A DNA stretch of 10,502 nt. Source: Hyphomicrobiales bacterium (lineage in GTDB: Bacteria > Pseudomonadota > Alphaproteobacteria > Rhizobiales > Xanthobacteraceae). Each line of letters opens with the position of its first letter. The first letter of the stretch is position 1. The position numbers and the translations under genes are program-made. Of the stretch, positions 4,939-10,502 are shown piece by piece. Under the pieces are notes generated by a model. That model ran no database searches. It saw only the letters and a program-made list of their open reading frames with translations, and was not told the origin of the DNA. The DNA is taken from positions 1 through 10,502 of the forward strand of contig JAFKKQ010000346.1 in the NCBI GenBank assembly GCA_017304505.1. Direction: 5' to 3'.

Positions 4939-7860
4939 CTAGAATCCGAACGGGCCGCGATTCCAGAAGCCGCGCTGCTCCGGTGGCGGCGGCGGCGGTT
5001 GGCGGCGGCGGTAATCGGGCGGCGGCGGCACGTCGGACCGCTGCCGGTAGAGCGGCCGGCCTTCGTAATCGTGCTGCTGGACGTTCGGGCTCGGGCCGCC
5101 GAAGAAATTCTGGAAGAAGGGAGGCGGCGGCGGGAAGAATCCAAACGGGCCGCGCGGCTCCTCGTAAGTGGGCTGCGGCTCCTGATCGACTTCGTATTCC
5201 TGCGCGCGCGACACCAGCTTGTAGCGGGCGTCGTCGACCTCGCCGGTGTCGTCGGTCCGGAAATACTCCATGAAGGCGTTACGGCTGCGCTCGTCGAGGC
5301 GTTCGCCCGTGCGCACGTCGATCGGCAGCGCCACCAGATGCCGCGCGGCTTGCGGTGACGGGCCGGGCAGCGGCGTCTGCGGCGCATAATCGTTCCATGC
5401 CGCCTCCATGATCTGGTGGAAGATCGGCAGCGCGACGTGGGCGCCGGTCTGGCCGCGGCCGAGCGTGCGCTTGCCCTTGGCGTTATCGTAGCCGACCCAG
5501 ACCGCGATGGTGACGTCGTTGCTGAAGCCCATGAACCAGGCGTCGTTGAAGTCGTCGCTGGTGCCGGTCTTGCCGCCGATATAGGGCGATAGCGCGTTCA
5601 GCCGGTAGGCGGTGCCGCGCGCCACCACGCCTTGCAGGATCGTGCGGAGCTGGAACACGGCGGCCGGATCGACCGGAAGCTGCTCGAGCCCTTCCTTGGC
5701 CTTGTAGATTTCGCGCCCGTCCTGGGTGATCGACTCGATCACATGCGGCGTCGGCCGGCCGCCCTGGTTCGCGATGGCCGCGTAGAACCCGGCGAGGTCG
5801 ATCGGGCGCACCGGCTGGGCGCCGAGCACGAACGGGTAGAAGCGCACGCATTGCGGATAGACGTGGGCCGCGACCGCGAGGGCACAGACGGCGTCGAGGC
5901 TTTCCGCCGGGTCGTCGGTGATGCCGCCGTTGAGCAGGCGCGCCGTCACCAGGTTCTTGGACAGCTCCAGTGCGCGGCGCAGCGTCATCGTGCCGGTGTA
6001 GCCGCGGTCGTAATTGTGCGGTGACCAGTAATCGGTGCCGCGGGTGTAGCGGTTGACGCCGCCGATCGGTGGATAGGTCAACGGGGCATCCCGCACCAGT
6101 GTGTTGGGCTGCAGGCCGCTGTTGAGGGCGGCGAGATACGTCATCGGCTTGAGCGAGGAGCCGGGCTGGCGCCGCGCCTGGGTCGTGCGGTTGAGCTGGC
6201 TCAGCGGATAGGAGAACGAACCGACCATCGACAGAACGCGGCCGGTCTTGTTCTCCAGCATCAGGGCAACGCCCTGGACCGAAGGCCGCACGCGCAGTTC
6301 GACGCGCGTGCTTTGCTTGCCCGACTTGCTGGTGCTGTCGATGACCTTGACATAGAGGACATCGTAAAGCGCGATCGGGGTTCGGGCCCGTGCCCCTGCC
6401 ATTGACAGCGGCAGGATACGTCCGTCACGCAAGCCGACGCGGATGGAACTGGCGCCGTTCTTGGAGCGCACCCGTTCGACCACAACGGCGGACGCCCAAT
6501 GCACGTCGTAGAGCGGCAGCCGCACCTGTTCGAGCGCGGTGAGCCAGACCGGCTTGGTCGGATCGGTCTGTTTGGGGTCAGCTTGGAGTTTTTTGATCGC
6601 TTCGGCGAGGTTGGCCTCGGGGCCGCGGAATTCGAGACGCCCGGCGCCCCGTTCGTATTGCCACAAGCCTTCCTGCAACGCCGCTTCCGTGGCGCGCTGC
6701 AGATCGGGCCGGATGGTGGAGTGCACTTGGTAGGACTGCGCCGTGAGACTGGTGATGCCGGCCACGGCGCGGGCCTCGCGCCCGATCTCATCCACCAGAT
6801 GGAAGCCGGTGTTGCGGCGCACCCGCGTCGATGCGACGAAGTTGAGGCGGTCCGCCTCGGCCTCCTTCATCTGCGCTTCGGTGATCGCGCCATCGTCCTT
6901 CATGCGTTCGAGCACGTACTCGAGTCGCCCTTGCGCCCGCTCGCGGTGGCGGTCGGGATTGAAATAAGCCGGCCCCTTGGTCAGGCCGGCCAGGAATGCG
7001 CCCTGGACAAGAGATACGTCCTTGATCGGCTTGCCGAAATAAGCCTGCGCCGCGAGATCGACGCCCCATGACGAGCGGCCGAGGTAGATCGAGTTGAGAT
7101 AGATCTCGAGGATTTCCTGCTTGCTCAGCACCTTCTCGATGCGGTTGGCGACGATCACCTCGCGGATCTTGCGCTCGAAGGTGACGCTGTCGCCGACCAG
7201 CAGGTTCTTCGCAACCTGCTGGGTGATGGTTGAGCCGCCCTGACGGCGGTCGCCGGTCATGGTGTTCATGAAGGCGCGGATCACGCTGCGCTCGTCGACA
7301 CCGTGATGCTGGAAAAAGCGTTTGTCCTCGGCGGCGACGAAGGCCTTCTGCACAAAATCGGGGATCTCGGCGAGCGGCACCCAGTGGCGCCGGCTGTCGG
7401 GCTCGAACAACTCGGCGAATTTCGCGCCCTTGTCGTCGTACACCGTGGTCATGCCGGGAAGCTTCAGGCCCTTGAGCCTGTTGTGGTCGGGGAGGTCTGC
7501 AGCGGCGCGATTGTAGAATTCAATCACCTCGCCGATGTCGACGACCTCGCGATCGACCGTCTCATGTTTGCAGAACTGGCGGTAGGCGAGGAGCAGATCG
7601 TCGAACTTAATGCCTTTGAAACCCGCGACTTCGCCAGCCGTGGCGTTCTTGTCGGTCATGGCCGTGGAGATCAGGCTGTCGAGATCGATGTTCTCGATAT
7701 CGAAAGCTTTGCGCACGTGGTCGCAACCGTCGCCCAGGATGCGGGCGACCTCGGCCTTGTCCTGCACCGGATCGAACTGCGTCTTCACTGCGTCCGGCCG
7801 GGTCATGACCAGACTCAACGCAAGGGCCGTCGCGAACACCTTAACGAGTATGGCTTCCAT
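4939..7860 (-). CDS. Class A penicillin-binding protein, PBP1A type (glycosyltransferase 51 plus transpeptidase)
   Basis: A 973-residue bifunctional peptidoglycan synthase that polymerises lipid II and cross-links the peptides. Residues 4-20 form a hydrophobic anchor. Residues about 21-135 are an extra segment with cysteines C46 and C97. The GT51 domain shows AAEDKRFFQHHG (176-187, catalytic E178), RQGGSTITQQVAKNL (206-220) and KQEILEIYLN (247-256). The transpeptidase has SSLK (568-571, nucleophile S568), SKN (634-636) and KTGT (764-767), so all catalytic motifs are intact. The tail after about 890 is rich in proline and phenylalanine, with GPFGF at 904-908 and again as the last five residues. 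I chose ATG 7860 over ATG 7986 because the extra 42 residues carry no motif, cross the AT-rich promoter region and would hide the anchor; the ribosome site is weak (GGAG 13 bases away). It ends 125 bases before the Pht5-like gene and is probably a separate unit. Confidence 0.95.
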   Translation of the reverse strand: MEAILVKVFATALALSLVMTRPDAVKTQFDPVQDKAEVARILGDGCDHVRKAFDIENIDLDSLISTAMTDKNATAGEVAGFKGIKFDDLLLAYRQFCKHETVDREVVDIGEVIEFYNRAAADLPDHNRLKGLKLPGMTTVYDDKGAKFAELFEPDSRRHWVPLAEIPDFVQKAFVAAEDKRFFQHHGVDERSVIRAFMNTMTGDRRQGGSTITQQVAKNLLVGDSVTFERKIREVIVANRIEKVLSKQEILEIYLNSIYLGRSSWGVDLAAQAYFGKPIKDVSLVQGAFLAGLTKGPAYFNPDRHRERAQGRLEYVLERMKDDGAITEAQMKEAEADRLNFVASTRVRRNTGFHLVDEIGREARAVAGITSLTAQSYQVHSTIRPDLQRATEAALQEGLWQYERGAGRLEFRGPEANLAEAIKKLQADPKQTDPTKPVWLTALEQVRLPLYDVHWASAVVVERVRSKNGASSIRVGLRDGRILPLSMAGARARTPIALYDVLYVKVIDSTSKSGKQSTRVELRVRPSVQGVALMLENKTGRVLSMVGSFSYPLSQLNRTTQARRQPGSSLKPMTYLAALNSGLQPNTLVRDAPLTYPPIGGVNRYTRGTDYWSPHNYDRGYTGTMTLRRALELSKNLVTARLLNGGITDDPAESLDAVCALAVAAHVYPQCVRFYPFVLGAQPVRPIDLAGFYAAIANQGGRPTPHVIESITQDGREIYKAKEGLEQLPVDPAAVFQLRTILQGVVARGTAYRLNALSPYIGGKTGTSDDFNDAWFMGFSNDVTIAVWVGYDNAKGKRTLGRGQTGAHVALPIFHQIMEAAWNDYAPQTPLPGPSPQAARHLVALPIDVRTGERLDERSRNAFMEYFRTDDTGEVDDARYKLVSRAQEYEVDQEPQPTYEEPRGPFGFFPPPPPFFQNFFGGPSPNVQQHDYEGRPLYRQRSDVPPPPDYRRRQPPPPPPEQRGFWNRGPFGF

Positions 7861-7918
7861 GCAATCGCTGACACTCCAGGACGGCTTATCTCCTATATCA
7901 TTAATACAAAAAGGCGAT

Positions 7919-7947
7919 TTGACGGTGACGGCGGCGGCAAAAATATT
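7919..7947 (+). promoter_or_regulatory. Candidate sigma-70-type promoter for the M24-fold gene
   Basis: TTGACG at 7919-7924 and AATATT at 7942-7947 are spaced by 17 bases, the optimum for a housekeeping promoter. Transcription would begin near 7954 and give a leader of roughly 80 bases that includes the palindrome at 7990-8003. A good -35 with a moderate -10; not proven. Confidence 0.4.
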
Positions 7948-7989
7948 TCGTGAGCCTGCGGCCGTGAATTTGTTTCGCGGTGTCAAGGT

Positions 7990-8003
7990 GTTAATGAGTT
8001 AAC
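7990..8003. promoter_or_regulatory. Palindrome GTTAA-TGAG-TTAAC, candidate operator
   Basis: Perfect 5-bp arms around a 4-base centre, AT-rich in a GC-rich setting, placed just downstream of the candidate promoter and about 32 bases before the M24-fold start. Position and symmetry fit a dimeric repressor site. No regulator gene lies in the window to match it with. Confidence 0.35.
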
Positions 8004-8021
8004 GGAGAGGCCGCCACAATC

Positions 8022-8030
8022 GGGGAGGGG
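8022..8030 (+). promoter_or_regulatory. Strong ribosome binding site of the M24-fold gene
   Basis: GGGGAGGGG ends five bases before the ATG at 8036. It contains a full GGAGG core at 8024-8028 and fixes the start of that gene; it is the strongest ribosome site in the window. Confidence 0.7.
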
Positions 8031-8035
8031 CAGCG

Positions 8036-9235
8036 ATGGCAGACCAGGGCCTGAGCGAACGGCTGCAGACGCCGATTTCGACCGTGGAGCTTGAGCGGCG
8101 CTGGAGCGCCATCCGCGCCGCCATGAAGCGCGAGGGCGTCGATGTCCTGCTGATGCAGAACAACAACGACCACATGGGCGGCTATGTGAAGTATTTCACC
8201 GACATGCCGGCCACCAACGGCTATCCGCAGACCGTGGTGTTTCCCGTCGACGACGAGATGACCGTGGTGACGCAGGGGCCGTTCGGCGGTGATGCCCGTC
8301 CGCCGGCCAACGTCTGGCGCGGCGTTAAGCGGCTGCTGACCACCCCGAGCTACGAGTCGGCGCACTATACCCAGACTTACGATCCCGAACTGGCGGCCAA
8401 GGCGCTTGCCCCGTACGCCCACGCCACCATCGGCTTCGTCGGTATCTATCAGATGTCATTTGCGATGGGCGACTTCATCATGAAGCGGTTTTCCGGCGCG
8501 CGCTTCGTCGACGCCAGCGAAATGGTCGACCGCATCAAGGTTATCAAGAGCGCCGAGGAACTGGAGCTGATCCGCCGCGCCGCGCTGATGCAGGACGGTG
8601 CGATGAAGGCGGCCTTCGATGCGGTGATGCCCGGCATGCGCGACACCGAGGTCGCGGCGATCGCCCAGCACTACAGCCAGATCCACGGCAGCGAGAACGG
8701 CATTTATCTCTGCGCATCCATGCCGCTCGGCCAGCCGGCAAAGTTCGGCCAGCGCCATGTGCAGAACCGCACCATCCGCAAGGGCGACCAGGTCGCGCTG
8801 CTGGTGGAGGATTCAGGACCGGGGGGCATGTACACGGAGCTCGGCCGCTCCTGCGTGGTCGGCGTAAAAGTGCCGCAGCAGATGCAGGACGAATTGGAGT
8901 TCTGCAAGGAGGCGCGCAAGCTCACGCTCGACCTGCTCAAGCCCGGCACGCCCTGCAAGGAGATCTGGGAAGCATTCAACGCCTTCATGCGCAAGAACGG
9001 CCGGCCCGAGGAGGCGCGGCTTTATTGCCACGGCCAGGGCTACGATCTGGTGGAGCGCCCGCTGATCCGTGGCGACGAGCCGTGGACCATCGCGAAGGAC
9101 ATGAACATCGTCGTCCATCCGACCTACGATCACGGCGGCTATCTGAACTGGCTGTGCGACAACTATATCATCGGTGGCAACGGCCCCGGCGACCGGCTGC
9201 ACCGGTTTCCGGAGGTGGTGGTGGAAGCACTCTGA
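8036..9235 (+). CDS. M24-fold protein of the creatinase/prolidase superfamily with altered metal ligands
   Basis: A 399-residue protein with the two-domain creatinase/prolidase layout: an N-terminal domain (about 17-160, beginning ELERRWSAIRAAMKREGVD) and a pita-bread domain (about 168-399, beginning IKVIKSAEELELIRRAA). Metallopeptidases of this family bind two metal ions through Asp-Asp-His-Glu-Glu. By motif alignment the positions here are E258 (LLVEDSG), E268 (YTELGRS), H332 (CHGQG), H361 (VVHPTYD) and C374 (LCDNY). Only the histidine is canonical, so a dinuclear aminopeptidase is unlikely. The segments around H241 (RHVQNRTIRKGD) and 302-310 (KPGTPCKEI) resemble creatinase, a metal-free C-N hydrolase of the same fold; H241 would be its catalytic histidine. 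The start is fixed by a strong GGAGG site. No signal peptide is seen, so it is cytoplasmic. It is a single-gene unit, divergent from the PBP gene. Substrate unknown, perhaps an amide or guanidino compound. Confidence 0.88.
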   Translation: MADQGLSERLQTPISTVELERRWSAIRAAMKREGVDVLLMQNNNDHMGGYVKYFTDMPATNGYPQTVVFPVDDEMTVVTQGPFGGDARPPANVWRGVKRLLTTPSYESAHYTQTYDPELAAKALAPYAHATIGFVGIYQMSFAMGDFIMKRFSGARFVDASEMVDRIKVIKSAEELELIRRAALMQDGAMKAAFDAVMPGMRDTEVAAIAQHYSQIHGSENGIYLCASMPLGQPAKFGQRHVQNRTIRKGDQVALLVEDSGPGGMYTELGRSCVVGVKVPQQMQDELEFCKEARKLTLDLLKPGTPCKEIWEAFNAFMRKNGRPEEARLYCHGQGYDLVERPLIRGDEPWTIAKDMNIVVHPTYDHGGYLNWLCDNYIIGGNGPGDRLHRFPEVVVEAL

Positions 9236-9273
9236 GCGAGGGCCGCAGGTTTTCTGTCAGATCAAGCTGCCGA
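9236..9273. other. Short convergent gap between the M24-fold and DUF3500 genes
   Basis: Only 38 bases separate the two stop codons. I find no strong hairpin with a U-run on either strand, so termination is probably factor-dependent or lies inside the facing gene. Confidence 0.5.
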
Positions 9274-10491
9274 TCACCGCCCGCTGTCGTTGTCGTGGTG
9301 ATGGCCATGCCGATGGTGCGGCGAGGTCCTGTAATGCTGCCGCAGCAGGTCGAAGCCGTAGTCGTTGCCGTTCGGCGTGCGCACGATGGTGTGAACGTGG
9401 AATTTCGCCGGCGCGGCGTTGGTGAGGAACACGCCGGCGTGGTGGTCGAATTCGATAAACGTCACCGGGCTCTGCACCCGATAATAGAAAGCATCCGTTT
9501 CCGAGAAGCCGCCGATCCAGCAGAAATGCGTATCCGCGAGATGCCGCTCGACCTCGTCCATGCGGGCGGCGCGTGGGCCTTCGGGCAGCGACGAGAGATA
9601 GTTGCCGATCAGGTCCATCAGGTCGCGCCGCTGCACGGCGGATAGCTCCGCGCCTTTCAGCCCCTCGTAGGGCACGATGCGGTTGTCCTGGAACGCGCCG
9701 CCGAGATGCAGATTGTCGGCGAAATGCCTTCGCCCTTCCGGCAAGTCGCCACCCATCATGGAATGCGCGACGATGGCTCGCTGGCGCTGCTGCGCCGACA
9801 GCGAGCGCATCAGGGCAAGGCCCGCGCGCTCCTCATCCTGGAACAGCCGGATGCCCTTGAACGGCCCGTGGTCGGCATAGGACGGTTCGGCGCCCCAGAA
9901 CGCCGGGGTCAGCACCATCTGTTCGCCCAGCACGAAGCAATTGAGAACGAGATGATGGCCGAAGAGCTGCCAGCCCCACGGTTCGTTCGCCGACGGCACG
10001 CCGAACAAGCGGAAGATGTAGCTCCACTCGCCCAGCACGGCCGGCCCGCCGACCAGATCGCCGAGGAAACGGTTGAGCCGCATCACGTCGCGCGACAGTT
10101 CGTAACCCCTCGCGCTCATGCTGGCGCGCAGCACGGCCATCACCGCATCACGTGACGGCTCGCCAACTTCGTCGAGCCGCAGGCCGTGGTGCTCGACATA
10201 AAGCTCGGTGTTCTGCCAGCGCCGCCACATCTCCGAGTCAATGGGAAAACACACCGCCGCCCGCTGTTCGGGCGGCAGTTGCGCCAGGAGTGCTTGCGCC
10301 GTCGCGACCATCGCTTGTGTCGGCGCACCCTCCGCTCGCGGCGCGTAAAGGTCGGGAATGACGCTGCCATCGGTGGTGATGCCACGAAACGGCTCCGCGA
10401 ACAGCCGCTCCCAGTTGGCGAGCGAGCCTTGGGCGCGCGGGCTCGCGATCCGGGCTTGCATATGGGCACGCGCGGTCGGCCCGGCGATCAT
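9274..10491 (-). CDS. DUF3500 family protein with a histidine-rich C-terminus; 5' end possibly beyond the window
   Basis: From the ATG at 10491 the protein has 405 residues, near full length for the family. The reading frame stays open to the window edge and no clear ribosome site precedes 10491, so the true start may lie outside. DUF3500 is a widespread family of no established biochemical role known to me. The call rests on its C-terminal signature: EFDHHAGVFL (347-356), FHVHTIVRTPNGNDYG (364-379) and LLRQHY (382-387). The conserved D349, H350, H351, H365 and H367 look like possible metal ligands; this is inference. The last 14 residues hold PHHRHGHHH, a likely metal-binding tail. No signal peptide is seen with this start. 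It is convergent with the M24-fold gene, so they are not one transcript. Confident on family, ignorant on function. Confidence 0.85.
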   Translation of the reverse strand: MIAGPTARAHMQARIASPRAQGSLANWERLFAEPFRGITTDGSVIPDLYAPRAEGAPTQAMVATAQALLAQLPPEQRAAVCFPIDSEMWRRWQNTELYVEHHGLRLDEVGEPSRDAVMAVLRASMSARGYELSRDVMRLNRFLGDLVGGPAVLGEWSYIFRLFGVPSANEPWGWQLFGHHLVLNCFVLGEQMVLTPAFWGAEPSYADHGPFKGIRLFQDEERAGLALMRSLSAQQRQRAIVAHSMMGGDLPEGRRHFADNLHLGGAFQDNRIVPYEGLKGAELSAVQRRDLMDLIGNYLSSLPEGPRAARMDEVERHLADTHFCWIGGFSETDAFYYRVQSPVTFIEFDHHAGVFLTNAAPAKFHVHTIVRTPNGNDYGFDLLRQHYRTSPHHRHGHHHDNDSGR

Positions 10492-10502
10492 TGCGCCGAC
10501 CG

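Larger units (their letters stand above)
7861..8035. other. Divergent intergenic region between the PBP1A and M24-fold genes
   Basis: A 175-base gap between two genes that start away from each other. It is clearly richer in A and T than its surroundings, mainly at 7888-7920 and 7938-7950, as expected of two promoters. I list a plus-strand promoter candidate and a palindrome within it separately. For the PBP gene on the minus strand I see AT-rich sequence but no clear -35/-10 pair. Confidence 0.7.

Noticed and set aside
4882..5358. Plus-strand open frame of 158 codons with a good GGGAGAA site ahead of its ATG
   Set aside because: It lies almost wholly antisense to the PBP tail; the product is Arg/Ala-rich and motif-free. 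The ribosome-like site is probably chance.
7861..7986. Longer start for the PBP gene at ATG 7986
   Set aside because: The added 42 residues precede the membrane anchor, carry no motif and cross the AT-rich promoter region.

Overview
The window is GC-rich and densely coded. Its proteins look like those of an alphaproteobacterium of the Hyphomicrobiales, most likely the Bradyrhizobium/Rhodopseudomonas group. That assignment rests on base composition, codon use and remembered family resemblance, not on a search. I see seven protein-coding genes and no RNA gene, insertion sequence, CRISPR array or integrase. It looks like ordinary chromosome carrying accessory metabolic genes.

Layout from left to right. 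(1) 1-505, minus: start of a shikimate dehydrogenase-family gene cut by the window edge. (2) 572-1525, minus: dihydrodipicolinate synthase (DapA)-family lyase/aldolase. (3) 1627-3726, minus: SulP-family anion transporter fused to a STAS domain and a cyclic-nucleotide-binding domain. (4) 3824-4813, minus: 4,5-dihydroxyphthalate decarboxylase (Pht5)-family protein without a signal peptide. (5) 4939-7860, minus: class A penicillin-binding protein of the PBP1A type, with an unusual N-terminal domain and a proline-rich tail. (6) 8036-9235, plus: creatinase/prolidase-like M24-fold protein whose metal ligands are largely replaced. (7) 9274-10491 or beyond, minus: DUF3500 protein with a histidine-rich tail.

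Genes 4, 3, 2 and 1 are read in that order on the minus strand with gaps of 66 to 101 bases. Each gap holds an inverted repeat. Together they could encode uptake of an organic anion (SulP), decarboxylation (Pht5-like), aldol cleavage or dehydration (DapA-like) and an NADP-linked redox step (AroE-like). Three putative enzymes, counting the M24 protein at 8036-9235, have substitutions at residues that define the textbook activity of their family, so the usual names should not be taken as their reactions. This is my candidate for an undescribed system: a small-molecule catabolic set of unknown substrate. The PBP gene in the middle is a cell-wall housekeeping gene, probably unrelated to its neighbours. 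The divergent promoter region is at 7861-8035, and the M24 and DUF3500 genes converge across 38 bases.
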